Counted from the first letter of the stretch, positions 7,721 to 17,428 are shown. The stretch: DNA of 42,213 nucleotides from an uncultured Ruminococcus sp. (GCA_902789345.1 CADANT010000009.1:1-42213); one strand, 5' to 3'. Notes: generated by a model from the sequence alone, not told the origin. Numbers and translations are program-made.

Positions 7721-9181
7721 ATGAGTAACAAAACTGTTCGTACCAGATTTGCACCAAGCCCTACAGGATTTATGCATATAGGTAATTTAAGAACCGCACT
7801 GTATGAATATTTAGTAGCTAAAAGTCAAGGCGGCGACTTTGTTCTGAGAATAGAGGATACTGACCGTGAAAGATATGTAGAGGGTGCTGTGGATATTATA
7901 TATAACACCCTTAGGGTTGCCGGACTTCAACACGACGAAGGCCCTGACAAGCCGGGTGAGTATGGCCCTTATGTTCAAAGTGAAAGACTTAATATGTACA
8001 AGCCATATGCGGAACAGCTTATTGAACAGGGCAAGGCATACAGGTGCTTCTGCACAAAGGAGCGTTTAGACAGCCTAAAGGATGACGAAACACCGGGCGG
8101 CGGCTACGACAGACATTGCCGTGACCTGCCACAGGAAGAAATAGACAGGCTTTTGGCAGAGGGGGTACCTTATGTAATCAGACAAAAAATGCCTCTTGAG
8201 GGCAGTACAACCTTTACCGACGCTGTTTTTGGTGAAATTACAGTAGAAAACAGCGAGCTGCAAGACCAGATTTTAATAAAAACAGATGGCTACCCTACCT
8301 ATAACTTTGCAAATGTTATAGACGACCACACAATGAATATTACACATGTTGTTCGTGGCTGTGAGTATTTAAGCTCTACACCTAAGTACAACTTATTGTA
8401 CGAGGCTTTTGGCTGGGAAGTGCCTACATACATCCACCTGCCGCTTATTATGGGCAAGGACGCCGAGGGCAATGTTGCAAAGCTTTCAAAGCGTCACGGT
8501 TCAACAGGCTTTGAGGATTTAATAAAAGAGGGCTATTTGCCGCAGGCTATTATTAACTATGTAGCACTGCTGGGCTGGTGTCCGTCGGATAATCAGGAAA
8601 TGTTTACTCTTGATGAGCTTACAAAGGCATTTAACATCAGCGGTATAAGCAAGTCACCGTCAATTTTTGACTACGACAAGCTGGAGTGGTTTAACGGTGA
8701 GTATATCCGCAAAATGTCACCGGAAGAATTTACAAGCTATGCTATGCCATACTATAAAGAGGCGGTTACAAGCCGTGAGCTTCCTTGGGACAAGCTGTGC
8801 GGTATTTTGCAGCAGCGTGTAACAAAGTTTACACAAATTCCGGAGATGATAGACTTTTTCGACAAACTGCCTGAGTATGATGCAGAAATGTTTGTAAACA
8901 AAAAGAGTAAAACAAACCTTGAAAACGCACCTGTAATGCTAAAGGCTGTTACAGACAAGCTTACGGCCCTTGAAAGCTGGGACAAAGACAGTATTCACGA
9001 CTGCCTTATTAACCTTGCACAGGAGCTTGAGGTTAAAAACGGCACTGTAATGTGGCCTGCAAGAATTGCGGCAGCCGGCAAAAAGGTAACTCCGGGCGGC
9101 GCTGTGGAGATTCTTGAAATTCTTGGCAGAGATGAGGCTCTGGCAAGACTAAACTTAGGCTTGGAAAAGCTGGGAGTATAA
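7721..9181 (+). CDS. gltX: Glutamyl-tRNA synthetase
   Basis: This class I synthetase of 486 residues charges tRNA-Glu with glutamate in the cytosol. The sequence opens with the typical TRFAPSPTG, and the HIGH motif is HIGN at residues 19-22. The KMSKS loop is KLSKR at residues 254-258. The length is normal for bacterial GluRS. GAAAGAGGA lies before the ATG. glnS starts 18 nt after the stop, so the two form one operon. A TATAAT at 7670-7675 is the likely -10, with only a weak -35. Whether this GluRS is discriminating (Glu only) or also mischarges tRNA-Gln cannot be told by eye, but the adjacent GlnRS makes discrimination likely. Confidence 0.95.
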   Translation: MSNKTVRTRFAPSPTGFMHIGNLRTALYEYLVAKSQGGDFVLRIEDTDRERYVEGAVDIIYNTLRVAGLQHDEGPDKPGEYGPYVQSERLNMYKPYAEQLIEQGKAYRCFCTKERLDSLKDDETPGGGYDRHCRDLPQEEIDRLLAEGVPYVIRQKMPLEGSTTFTDAVFGEITVENSELQDQILIKTDGYPTYNFANVIDDHTMNITHVVRGCEYLSSTPKYNLLYEAFGWEVPTYIHLPLIMGKDAEGNVAKLSKRHGSTGFEDLIKEGYLPQAIINYVALLGWCPSDNQEMFTLDELTKAFNISGISKSPSIFDYDKLEWFNGEYIRKMSPEEFTSYAMPYYKEAVTSRELPWDKLCGILQQRVTKFTQIPEMIDFFDKLPEYDAEMFVNKKSKTNLENAPVMLKAVTDKLTALESWDKDSIHDCLINLAQELEVKNGTVMWPARIAAAGKKVTPGGAVEILEILGRDEALARLNLGLEKLGV

Positions 9182-9199
9182 ACTAAGGAGGACAGCCAT

Positions 9200-10891
9200 A
9201 TGGCAGAGGAAATAAAAAATCAGGAGCAGATAGGCAACTGTAATTTTATACATGATTTTATAGATGAAGACATAGCGCCGGGCGGCGAGTATTACGGTAA
9301 AACCGTACACACCCGTTTTCCGCCTGAGCCAAACGGATATTTACACATTGGCCACGCAAAGGCAGTTTGCATTAATTTTGGTACAGCCGAAAAGTACAAA
9401 GGTATGTGTAACCTGAGAATGGATGACACAAACCCTACAAAAGAAGATGTAGAGTATGTAGACGCTATTAAAGAGGACATTCAGTGGCTGGGCTTTAGCT
9501 GGGACGACCGCTTTTTCTATGCATCAGAGTATTTTGACAAAATGTACGAGGGTGCGGTAGAGCTTCTAAAAAAAGGACTGGCCTATGTATGTCAGCTAAA
9601 TGCCGAAGAAATGAAAGCCCACAGAGGCGACCTTTCCACACCTGCTACAAGCCCATACCGTGACAGACCCATAGAGGAAAGTCTGGATCTGTTTGAGCGT
9701 ATGAAAAACGGCGAATTTGCCGACGGTGAAATGACACTGCGTGCAAAGATAGACTTAGCGTCAGGCAACTTTAATATGCGTGACCCTGTTATTTACAGAA
9801 TAAACCATATCAGACACCACCGCACAGGTGACAAGTGGTGCATTTACCCTATGTACGACTTTGCCCACCCTATAGAGGACGCTTTAGAGGGTATAACACA
9901 TTCTTTGTGTTCACTGGAGTTTGAAGACCATCGTCCACTGTACGACTGGGTAATTAACAATGTTACCTTGCCGTCAAAGCCAAGACAGATAGAGTTTGCA
10001 AGGCTGGGCATAAACAACACGGTAATGAGCAAAAGAAAGCTGCGTACTTTGGTGGAAGATGGATATGTAAGCGGTTGGGACGACCCTCGTATGCCTACCT
10101 TGTGCGGACTTCGCCGCCGTGGCTACACACCAAAGTCTATAAGAAACTTTTGTGAAAGAATAGGCGTGTCAAAGGTTAATTCTATAGTTGACTACGGCTT
10201 TTTGGAGTACTGCCTGCGTGAGGATTTAAACGAAACCGCACAGCGTGTAATGACAGTGCTTAACCCGATTAAGCTTATTATTACAAATTATCCTGAGGAT
10301 AAGTCGGAAACCTTTATGGTAGAGAACAACCCTAACCGCCCGGAGGACGGTGAGCGTGAAATTACCTTTACAAGGGAATGTTATATTGAGGCAGAGGACT
10401 TTATGGAAGAGCCTGCAAGAAAGTATTTCAGACTGTTCCCGGGAAATGAGGTTCGCCTAAAGTCAGCATATGTTGTTAAATGTACAGGCTGCAAAAAGGA
10501 CGAAAACGGAAATGTTACTGAGGTGTACGCAGAGTACGACCCTGAAACAAGGGGCGGCAACACACCTGACGGCAGAAGAATAAAGGCTACTATCCACTGG
10601 GTAGACGCCAACAACTGTGCAGATGCAGAGGTAAGACTGTACGACAACCTGTTTACAGTGCCTGACCCTGACACAGGTGATAAAAACTTTTTGGACTATA
10701 TTAACCCCGATTCACTAAAGGTGCTGAAAAACTGCAAAACAGAAAAGGCTGTGGCACAGCTGCTGCCGCCGGCTTCGTTCCAGTTTATGCGTTTGGGTTA
10801 TTTCTGCCTTGACAATAAGGACTCAAAACCGGGTGCACCTGTATTTAACCGCAGTGTTTCACTAAAGGGCAGCTACAAGCCAGGTAAGTAA
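9200..10891 (+). CDS. glnS: Glutaminyl-tRNA synthetase
   Basis: The protein has 563 residues, typical for bacterial GlnRS. The signature [13 protein letters not shown] (HIGH at 49-52) and the VMSKRKL loop (about 275-281) separate it from GluRS. It charges tRNA-Gln directly. AAGGAGGA and a 6-nt gap fix the ATG. Most Firmicutes lack GlnRS and make Gln-tRNA by GatCAB transamidation. In the lineages that have it, the gene is held to have spread by horizontal transfer, so the tandem arrangement with gltX is notable. Two hairpins follow the stop codon, the second being a terminator. Confidence 0.95.
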   Translation: MAEEIKNQEQIGNCNFIHDFIDEDIAPGGEYYGKTVHTRFPPEPNGYLHIGHAKAVCINFGTAEKYKGMCNLRMDDTNPTKEDVEYVDAIKEDIQWLGFSWDDRFFYASEYFDKMYEGAVELLKKGLAYVCQLNAEEMKAHRGDLSTPATSPYRDRPIEESLDLFERMKNGEFADGEMTLRAKIDLASGNFNMRDPVIYRINHIRHHRTGDKWCIYPMYDFAHPIEDALEGITHSLCSLEFEDHRPLYDWVINNVTLPSKPRQIEFARLGINNTVMSKRKLRTLVEDGYVSGWDDPRMPTLCGLRRRGYTPKSIRNFCERIGVSKVNSIVDYGFLEYCLREDLNETAQRVMTVLNPIKLIITNYPEDKSETFMVENNPNRPEDGEREITFTRECYIEAEDFMEEPARKYFRLFPGNEVRLKSAYVVKCTGCKKDENGNVTEVYAEYDPETRGGNTPDGRRIKATIHWVDANNCADAEVRLYDNLFTVPDPDTGDKNFLDYINPDSLKVLKNCKTEKAVAQLLPPASFQFMRLGYFCLDNKDSKPGAPVFNRSVSLKGSYKPGK

Positions 10892-10928
10892 GAAATATTA
10901 AGAAATATTATGTAAATAATACAAAACC

Positions 10929-10960
10929 GTCTAAGCAAAAGCTTTTGCGGCGATTTAGAC
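10929..10960. other. Hairpin after glnS
   Basis: GTCTAA at 10929-10934 pairs with TTAGAC at 10955-10960 around an inner palindrome GCAAAAGCTTTTGC. There is no T-tract. It lies just before the true terminator and may protect the 3' end. Confidence 0.5.
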
Positions 10961-10967
10961 AACATAA

Positions 10968-11010
10968 GGTCTTTAGAGGGCGGATAGTATCAGCCCCCTA
11001 AAGGCCTTTT
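10968..11010 (+). terminator. Intrinsic terminator of gltX-glnS
   Basis: A 14-bp stem, GGTCTTTAGAGGGC with GCCCCCTAAAGGCC (two wobbles), and an 11-nt loop are followed by TTTT. Confidence 0.8.
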
Positions 11011-11066
11011 GTGTATTAGCACTGTAAAATAAATTTTTAAATTTAAGTATTTATATAAAATAATAC

Positions 11067-11095
11067 TTGTATAAATTTTACATATATGATAAAAT
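11067..11095 (+). promoter_or_regulatory. Promoter for the ATGDS-type surface protein
   Basis: TTGTAT at 11067-11072, a 17-nt spacer and TAAAAT at 11090-11095 lie about 55 nt upstream of the start codon. Confidence 0.5.
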
Positions 11096-11156
11096 ATTAC
11101 TGTTGTTATATAGTTAGTGGGAATGTTATAACAGCAAATTTTAATGATTGAGGTAA

Positions 11157-12608
11157 ATGCATAAGATGAAAAAAATATTTACAAAAGTAATATCAACAGC
11201 CCTTGCTGTGGGTATGATAGGCTCAATGGCAGTGACCTCTGCCTTTGCCGCAACAACAAAAACTGATGATGGCATAAAGAATGAATATCTGGAGATAATC
11301 AGAAGGTCTTATTCAGGTAAATTTACTATTGACACCATATTAGATGCAAAAACAGGAAAAACAGCTTATTTGCTTTATCATATTACATCTAACCTGCGCT
11401 ATAGTGTTGATGGTGTAGAAGAGAATTTCTATTGCAACAGCAATGACGGTGTTTTCAGCGGTGACAGCGTAAAAGATGTTGACGATACAAGTGACGACAT
11501 TAAGATTGAAAGAACACTTAGCTTTATGCCTAACAAGGTAAACGGTAAAAAGGACGTTGTAGAGGTTAAGTACAGCGTTATAAATACTTCAAAGAAGAAC
11601 CACAAGGTAGGCGGCAGGATTATGCTTGACACTATGCTTGATTCTAATGACTATGCTCCTTTCAGAATTGCAGGTATAGGTGCTGTTACAACAAGAATGC
11701 AGTTTAGCGGCGACAAGATTCCTACAATGTACCAGGCATTTGACAGTTTGGAAAAGCCTAATGTTGTTTCAACAGGTTATTTTGCAACAGGTGCAGACAG
11801 ACCTGACTATGTACAGTTTAACAACTACTGGACAAGTGTGAGTCATTATGAGCCTGTTTGCGATACTTCATTAGACATTGGCGACAGTGTTGTAAACTCT
11901 ATTTGGAAGCCTGTAGAGCTAAAGCCGGGTCAGAGCAAAGACTACATTGCTTATTACGGCTTGGGCGAGCTTGATGTTACAAAGGGTGACCTTACTTTGG
12001 GCGCTACAAGATCAGCAAGCAGCTTTGAGATAAACGAAGAGGGCAACGGTTACAATCCTATTTCACTTACGGCTTATCTAAAGAATACAAGCAAAAATAA
12101 CCTTACTAACGCTGAGGTTACTGTACAGCTGCCAAATGGCGTTACACTGGGCGATGAAGAAAACAGCACCGTTAAGTACGACAAGCTTGCTTCATCAGGC
12201 GAAAAGCAGAACACATGGACACTCAACGCATTGCCATCAGGTGCAGAGAGAACAGTTAAGGTTAAAATAAGCGCAAAGGCAGACGGAGTAACAAATGTAA
12301 AACCTATTGAATATACATTTACAATTCCTGCTATAGACGGCGCTCCTATTTGGAATGACGAAACACCTACAGATGTTGCTACACCTGACGAAAAGCCAAT
12401 TGCCACACCTGACGAAAAACCTACACAGTCCTCTAACAACAACAATTCAGTTGCAAATGTAACTACATCAAACAACAAAGAGGCTACAGGTAAAGACGCA
12501 GGTAAAATTGCAACAGGCGACAGCACATCATTAATTGCGTTGTTTGCATCAGTTCTTGGTGCAGCAGGCATAGCAGTTGTTGCTTACCGTAAGCGCTTTG
12601 AAAAGTAA
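11157..12608 (+). CDS. Cell-surface protein with ATGDS-type C-terminal anchor
   Basis: This 483-residue protein is not assigned to a characterised family. It has a signal peptide ending at SAFAA (about residue 31). A beta-rich ectodomain follows. Its part at about 290-385 resembles DUF11/Ig-like repeats found in bacterial wall proteins (LTAYLKNTSK, VTVQLPNGVTLG). Then come a short ATPDEKP repeat linker, an Asn-rich patch, and GKIATGDS, a hydrophobic stretch and YRKRFEK. This C-terminus matches those of the thioester adhesin and the X25-like protein in the window. Two in-frame ATGs (11157 and 11166) lie 3 and 12 nt after GAGG. Neither spacing is ideal, and I kept the longer form. Confidence 0.75.
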   Translation: MHKMKKIFTKVISTALAVGMIGSMAVTSAFAATTKTDDGIKNEYLEIIRRSYSGKFTIDTILDAKTGKTAYLLYHITSNLRYSVDGVEENFYCNSNDGVFSGDSVKDVDDTSDDIKIERTLSFMPNKVNGKKDVVEVKYSVINTSKKNHKVGGRIMLDTMLDSNDYAPFRIAGIGAVTTRMQFSGDKIPTMYQAFDSLEKPNVVSTGYFATGADRPDYVQFNNYWTSVSHYEPVCDTSLDIGDSVVNSIWKPVELKPGQSKDYIAYYGLGELDVTKGDLTLGATRSASSFEINEEGNGYNPISLTAYLKNTSKNNLTNAEVTVQLPNGVTLGDEENSTVKYDKLASSGEKQNTWTLNALPSGAERTVKVKISAKADGVTNVKPIEYTFTIPAIDGAPIWNDETPTDVATPDEKPIATPDEKPTQSSNNNNSVANVTTSNNKEATGKDAGKIATGDSTSLIALFASVLGAAGIAVVAYRKRFEK

Positions 12609-12661
12609 TTAAAACTAAAAATAATACCGGCTGTGTTTACCGCTGAGTATAAGGTATAATT

Positions 12662-12703
12662 ACCCCGATTACTAAGGAGAAATCCTTGGTAGTCGGGGTT
12701 TTT
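12662..12703 (+). terminator. Strong intrinsic terminator
   Basis: ACCCCGATTACTAAGGA and TCCTTGGTAGTCGGGGT form a long near-perfect stem around GAAA, followed by a T run. Confidence 0.9.
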
Positions 12704-12842
12704 CCGTGAAAAAATATTTATTTACTGTACAACCTTGCATAAATATAGACAATAAACCTGCCTTTTTAGCTATTATATAGAGCCGCTTTGGGTTGTGGCT
12801 TAGAAATAGAATTAGTTTTTTATTTTAAAGGAGGCTTTATTT

Positions 12843-13757
12843 ATGGCAAGACCAATAAAAAAGGGGCTAAGCTATTTCCCTTTTGATGTGGATATATTTA
12901 AAGATGTGAAAATTCGCATACTTATGGCAAATTACGGTGCAAACGGCGTGTTGCTGTATATCTATTTGCTTACGGCTATTTATAACAACGGCTACTATAT
13001 AAAATGTAACGAGGATTTGCTTTATGTTGCTTCGGCAGACCTGGGGGTAAGTCCCCAAAAGGCAAGGGAGATTATTCAGTTTTGCTGTAAGCGTTCACTG
13101 TTTGACGACGACCTTTTCAGAAATCGGCAGGCGCTGTCGTCAGTGGGAATACAACGCCGCTACCAAGAAATGGTTAAGGCAAGGGCTGTAAAAAAGACGG
13201 TAAAGGTGCAGGGTAAGCTGTGGCTTTTGGACTGTGACGAAACAAAAAATTTTATAATGGTGTGTTCGCCAGAGGGTGAGCAGGATATTAACTGTATTAA
13301 TTCACTGATAAACGGCAGTAAATCTCAAATTAATACCACAAATAAAAGTAAAGAAAATAAAAGTAAAATAAATGAAAGTAAAGAAGAGGAAAGTAAAGCG
13401 TACGAAAAAACGGAGAACTCTTCGGGAGGCGAGGCTGTGCTGACAATCCCTCTAAAAGACAACACTAACTACACGGTTACGGAAAATATGGTTAAACAGC
13501 TTTCTCTTGAGTACACTGCAATAGATGTTGTAGCCTGCCTGAGAAAGCTTGCGGACTATATGCACAACAACCACAACAAACAAAGAGACAGACAGGGAAT
13601 TGACAATTATATAAGAATGTGGCTTCAGCAGGACAGCGCCAAGGCAATGGAACAGCAGTACAAAGCAGACAGCAATAATAATCAAGCTCCAAACCAAGAG
13701 GAAAGCTACAACCTTAGTATGCTAAGTAAATTTGACCTGGCAAATATGCTTCCATAG
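12843..13757 (+). CDS. DUF4373 (Lin1244/Lin1753-type) phage-like replication protein
   Basis: The first 110 residues (KGLSYFPFDVDIFKDVKIRI...) match the DUF4373/Lin1244 N-terminal domain found in phage and plasmid replisome-organiser proteins. A Lys/Ser/Asn-rich linker (about 155-190) follows. A C-terminal helical part has a pattern common in phage helicase-loader or replication proteins (YTVTENMVKQ..., then RQGIDNYIRMWLQQ). It probably binds DNA or recruits replication factors. AAAGGAGG precedes the ATG. No integrase, terminase or capsid gene lies nearby, so this is a single domesticated or orphan phage-type gene. The linker is less constrained than the ends. Function is inferred from family resemblance. 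Confidence 0.7.
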   Translation: MARPIKKGLSYFPFDVDIFKDVKIRILMANYGANGVLLYIYLLTAIYNNGYYIKCNEDLLYVASADLGVSPQKAREIIQFCCKRSLFDDDLFRNRQALSSVGIQRRYQEMVKARAVKKTVKVQGKLWLLDCDETKNFIMVCSPEGEQDINCINSLINGSKSQINTTNKSKENKSKINESKEEESKAYEKTENSSGGEAVLTIPLKDNTNYTVTENMVKQLSLEYTAIDVVACLRKLADYMHNNHNKQRDRQGIDNYIRMWLQQDSAKAMEQQYKADSNNNQAPNQEESYNLSMLSKFDLANMLP

Positions 13758-13861
13758 CTCTGTAAAATGGGTTTGTAAAAATAATGAGAAATATTTGTGA
13801 TTTTTAAATTACATTTAAAGTTGGAGCTTTACAATAGCACCATAGAAACGAGGTGCTTATT

Positions 13862-14575
13862 ATGAAATATCAAAATGTATTTAAGCGCTACGAGGTAAAG
13901 TACCTTATTACCCGTAAGCAGCAGAAGATAATATTGCAGGCAATGGAAAATCTGACAGTGCCGGACAAATACGGTAAAAGCACTATATGCAACCTGTATT
14001 TTGATACGCCCGATTATTTGTTGATACGGCGTTCTATAGAAAAGCCGGTATATAAAGAAAAGCTTCGGTTAAGAACCTATGGTATGGCGCACAGCGACAC
14101 ACAGGCCTTTGCCGAAATAAAGAAAAAATATAAATCTGTAGTGTATAAACGCAGGGTAGATATGCCCTACAGTCAGGCGCTAAACTACCTTAAGGGCAAG
14201 GGCGGTGCACCGGGTGGACAAATAAACAGCGAAATTGAGTATTTTTTGCAGTTTTATGAAAACCTTGCACCACGGGTGTTTATTTCTTATGAGAGGCAGG
14301 CGTTCTATTCAAAGGACGATCCGGATTTCAGAATGACCTTTGACCAAAATATTTTGTGGCGTGATTACGACCTTGACCTTACAAAGGGAATTTACGGAAA
14401 TAAAATTTTGCAGGACAATATGGTGCTGTTGGAGGTTAAAACAAAAGGTGCAATTCCTTTGTGGCTTACAGCGGTGCTTAACCAAAATAAAATTTACAAA
14501 ACTTCATTTTCAAAGTACGGCAATGCCTACAAGGAGATTTTTTACAGAAAACAGGAGGTCAAAAATTATGCTTGA
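13862..14575 (+). CDS. VTC-domain protein (polyphosphate polymerase-like)
   Basis: I start at the ATG 8 nt after GAGG (237 residues). An upstream in-frame GTG overlaps the ribosome-binding site. The protein is a stand-alone VTC/CYTH-like tunnel domain. It has KRYEVKYLI near the start, KLRLRTYG, EIKKKYKSVVYKRRV, ISYERQAF, LLEVKTKG and SFSKYGNAY, which supply the basic and acidic residues that line the substrate tunnel. In yeast Vtc4 this fold makes polyphosphate from ATP, and bacterial members are annotated as polyphosphate polymerases with little direct proof. It is cytosolic with no TM segment. It overlaps the next gene by 8 nt (ATGCTTGA), so translation is coupled to the DUF4956 membrane protein. 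Confidence 0.85.
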   Translation: MKYQNVFKRYEVKYLITRKQQKIILQAMENLTVPDKYGKSTICNLYFDTPDYLLIRRSIEKPVYKEKLRLRTYGMAHSDTQAFAEIKKKYKSVVYKRRVDMPYSQALNYLKGKGGAPGGQINSEIEYFLQFYENLAPRVFISYERQAFYSKDDPDFRMTFDQNILWRDYDLDLTKGIYGNKILQDNMVLLEVKTKGAIPLWLTAVLNQNKIYKTSFSKYGNAYKEIFYRKQEVKNYA

Positions 14576-15257
14576 TACATTATTCAGCGGAGTTTATTCC
14601 GCCTCAACTACAACACCGGATGTACTTAACTTTTTGCTTTGCATAGCTGTTTCGCTGGTAATAGGCGCATTTTTAGCATTGGTTTATACATACAAAAGCC
14701 GCTACACAAAAAGCTTTGTGGTTACGCTGGCACTTTTGCCGGCGGTGGTGTGTGTGGTAATTATGATGGTAAACGGCAATGTAGGCGCAGGCGTGGCTGT
14801 AGCAGGTGCTTTTAGTCTGGTTCGCTTTCGCTCGGTGCCGGGTACGGCAAAGGACATTGGCGCCATATTTATTGCAATGGGCACAGGCTTGGTAACAGGT
14901 ATGGGATATTTAGGCTATGCTGTGCTGTTTGCCCTTATAGTGGGTTTGGCTATGGTTGTTTACTACAAAACAGGCTTTGGCGAAAATAAAGCCGTAAAGG
15001 ACAAAACCCTTAGAGTAACTATTCCCGAAGATTTGGACTACAGCAATATGTTTGACGACCTGTTTGCAGAGTACACCGAAAAAGCCAAAGCAGTAAGTGT
15101 AAAAACCACAAATATGGGAAGCTTGTTTAAAATTACATACAACATTACGCTAAAGGATGTTTCAAAGGAAAAAGAATTAATCGACAAAATGCGCTGTCGT
15201 AACGGCAACCTTGAAATTTGTATTTCAGAACAGGAGGCTAATAATTATGAGCTGTAG
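14568..15257 (+). CDS. DUF4956 membrane protein
   Basis: The protein has 229 residues and starts at an ATG behind CAGGAGG that lies inside the end of the VTC gene. Four hydrophobic segments occur (about 18-42, 50-68, 73-110 with a polar break, and 111-137). The family motif GAFSLVRFRSVPGTAKDIGA lies between them, and a soluble domain of about 85 residues forms the C-terminus. DUF4956 proteins are regularly found beside VTC-domain proteins, and the function is unknown. The conserved Arg-rich loop could contact phosphate or polyphosphate (inference). The following gene overlaps by 11 nt, again behind CAGGAGG, so all three genes are translationally coupled. Confidence 0.85.
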   Translation: MLDTLFSGVYSASTTTPDVLNFLLCIAVSLVIGAFLALVYTYKSRYTKSFVVTLALLPAVVCVVIMMVNGNVGAGVAVAGAFSLVRFRSVPGTAKDIGAIFIAMGTGLVTGMGYLGYAVLFALIVGLAMVVYYKTGFGENKAVKDKTLRVTIPEDLDYSNMFDDLFAEYTEKAKAVSVKTTNMGSLFKITYNITLKDVSKEKELIDKMRCRNGNLEICISEQEANNYEL

Positions 15258-17178
15258 GTCAAAGAAAATTTTATCATTAATAATAGGTGCAATGCTGGTA
15301 GTGTCTTTTGCAGGGTGCAATAGTGCCAACACAGGCACAGCCACTGCCGATTCTGTAAGTACGGTAAGTACAAAGGACGAAGCTGCAGCAAGCACCTCAA
15401 AGAATAACACAAATGCAAACCAAGATGACAGCTCTGACGAGATGTTTACAAAAAGAGATTTGGCAGGTACTTACGACGAAGCAGAGGCTGTAACGGTAAG
15501 CCTGTCTGACAGCGGCAGTAAATGCAGTGCCGACGGCGTAAAAATAAGCGGAAGCACCGTAACTATAAGCAAGGAGGGAGTGTATGTTCTTTCGGGAACA
15601 CTTTCCGACGGTCAAATTGTAGTTGACGCAGATAAGCAGGATAAAATACAGCTGGTGCTAAAGGGCGCAAACATAAGCTGCAAGTCAAGCGCCGCCGTTT
15701 ATGTAAAGCAGGCAGATAAGGTGTTTATAACCCTAAAGGACGGTACAAAAAATACCCTTGCCGCTACGGGCGAGTTTAAGCAAACAGACGACAACAATGT
15801 AGACGCGGCAGTTTTCTCTAAAGAGGATTTAACACTAAACGGCAAGGGCAGTTTAAGCATAAGCTCAAAGAACGGCCAAGGCGTGGTTTCAAAGGACGAC
15901 CTTGTAATTACAGGGGGAAGCTACAGCGTTACCTCTGCAGGACAGGGAGTAAGCGGTAAAGACAGCGTAAGAATTGCAGACGGAAACATTACCGTAAATT
16001 CGCAAAAGGACGGTATACACTCAGAAAATACAGAGGACACCGACAAGGGCTTTGTGTATATTAAGGGCGGAAAAATAAAAATAACCGCACAGGGTGACGG
16101 AATATCAGCCTCGGGAACCCTTACCGCTTTAGACGGAACATTTAATATTACAGCCGGTGGCGGCAGCAGTAACGCTGAAAAGGTAAAAACGGAAATGTTT
16201 GGCGACAAGCAGGCAAACACAAATACAAACGAAAATACCCAAGACACAACAAGCGTAAAGGGAATAAAGGCAGGGGCTAACCTAACTATACAGGGCGGCA
16301 AAATTAATGTGGACTCTGCCGACGATTCGGTTCATTCCAACGCAAATGTGTATGTAAAGGGCGGTAGTCTTACCCTTGCTACAGGTGACGACGGTATTCA
16401 CGCAGACGAAACTACAGAAATTTCAGGTGGTACTGTAAATGTTACCGAAAGCTACGAGGGCATAGAGGGACTAAAGGTGAAAATTTCAGGCGGCAATATA
16501 ACCGTAAAATCTAGTGACGACGGTATAAACGCCGCAGGCGGCAACGACCAAAGCGGCGTTGGCGGCAGTATGCAGCCGGACAATTTCGGCGTGACAGAGG
16601 ATTGCGAAATTAATATTTCGGGCGGAGTAATAACCGTGGACGCAGAAGGTGACGGTATAGACTCTAACAATTCTATTACAGTGTCGGGAGGAGAGCTGTA
16701 TATAAACGGCCCTACAAAAGGCGGCAACGGCGCTATAGACAGTGACGGCAGTGCAGTTGTTACAGGCGGTGTTGTTGTTGCGGTAGGTACTAAGGAAATG
16801 GCAGAAAACTTTGGGGATGACTCGTCACAGTGCGCAATTATGTATAACACAAGCGAAGCCGTAAGCGGTGAGCTTACCGTAAAGGACAGCTCGGGCAACA
16901 CTGTTATTTCTTATACGCCAACTAAGGAGTACAGCAGTGTGGTAGTAAGCAGTGCCGACATTAAACAGGGCAGTACATACACCATAAATGCCGGCAGTTT
17001 GTCACAGCAGGTTGAAGTAAATGACATAATTACAGCTGTAGGCGAAGCAGCAGGCAATGGCGGAGGAAACCCAGGTGTAGCACCAAAGGGCGGTGCACCG
17101 GGCGAAAACGGCGCGAACGGTGCACCAAATGGATCACTGGGTGAAAACAAAGCACAAAATAATAATACAACCCTGTAA
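15247..17178 (+). CDS. Cthe_2159-family carbohydrate-binding lipoprotein
   Basis: I start at the ATG behind CAGGAGG (643 residues). The N-terminus is a lipoprotein signal with Cys24 (SFAGCNS), so it is anchored to the outer face of the membrane. After a Ser/Thr/Asn/Asp-rich spacer to about residue 75, the rest is a right-handed beta-helix-like array. It repeats units such as ISGGNITVKSSDDGINA, KGGKIKITAQGDGISA and GGVITVDAEGDGIDS, typical of the Cthe_2159 family. The founding member binds cellulose and polygalacturonate and holds calcium. The repeated DDG/GDG turns could bind metal here. The end is Gly/Asn/Pro-rich. The family and lipidation are clear, but the ligand is unknown. It forms an operon with the VTC and DUF4956 genes. 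Confidence 0.85.
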   Translation: MSCRSKKILSLIIGAMLVVSFAGCNSANTGTATADSVSTVSTKDEAAASTSKNNTNANQDDSSDEMFTKRDLAGTYDEAEAVTVSLSDSGSKCSADGVKISGSTVTISKEGVYVLSGTLSDGQIVVDADKQDKIQLVLKGANISCKSSAAVYVKQADKVFITLKDGTKNTLAATGEFKQTDDNNVDAAVFSKEDLTLNGKGSLSISSKNGQGVVSKDDLVITGGSYSVTSAGQGVSGKDSVRIADGNITVNSQKDGIHSENTEDTDKGFVYIKGGKIKITAQGDGISASGTLTALDGTFNITAGGGSSNAEKVKTEMFGDKQANTNTNENTQDTTSVKGIKAGANLTIQGGKINVDSADDSVHSNANVYVKGGSLTLATGDDGIHADETTEISGGTVNVTESYEGIEGLKVKISGGNITVKSSDDGINAAGGNDQSGVGGSMQPDNFGVTEDCEINISGGVITVDAEGDGIDSNNSITVSGGELYINGPTKGGNGAIDSDGSAVVTGGVVVAVGTKEMAENFGDDSSQCAIMYNTSEAVSGELTVKDSSGNTVISYTPTKEYSSVVVSSADIKQGSTYTINAGSLSQQVEVNDIITAVGEAAGNGGGNPGVAPKGGAPGENGANGAPNGSLGENKAQNNNTTL

Positions 17179-17339
17179 TTACCGAAAAAACTATATAAAA
17201 TTGTACAAGTAGCTTGTGATAACAGAAAGTTTTTACTGTTTCTCGCGAAAAATAATGGCATTTGCTTATAAAATATTATATTATTTTTGTTGATGTGTAA
17301 CAAATCTTAACAATTTGTTACCAAATATTAACCCTTGTG

Positions 17340-17369
17340 TTGACATTTAAAATAAAAATAGTGTATAAT
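17340..17369 (+). promoter_or_regulatory. Near-consensus sigma-A promoter
   Basis: Both boxes are perfect: TTGACA at 17340-17345 and TATAAT at 17364-17369, with an 18-nt spacer. The leader that follows has a GAAGA-GATA-TCTTC hairpin, then AGGGAGG before the ATG at 17429. Very high expression is expected. Confidence 0.85.
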
Positions 17370-17428
17370 ACAAATGCTGAAGAGATATCTTCGGAAAAAA
17401 TAATATTATTTTTAGGGAGGAAAATCCA

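Noticed and set aside
14340..14567. Extended start for the DUF4956 protein
   Set aside because: The upstream part overlaps the VTC gene in another frame and is not hydrophobic or conserved in type. CAGGAGG supports the ATG at 14568.
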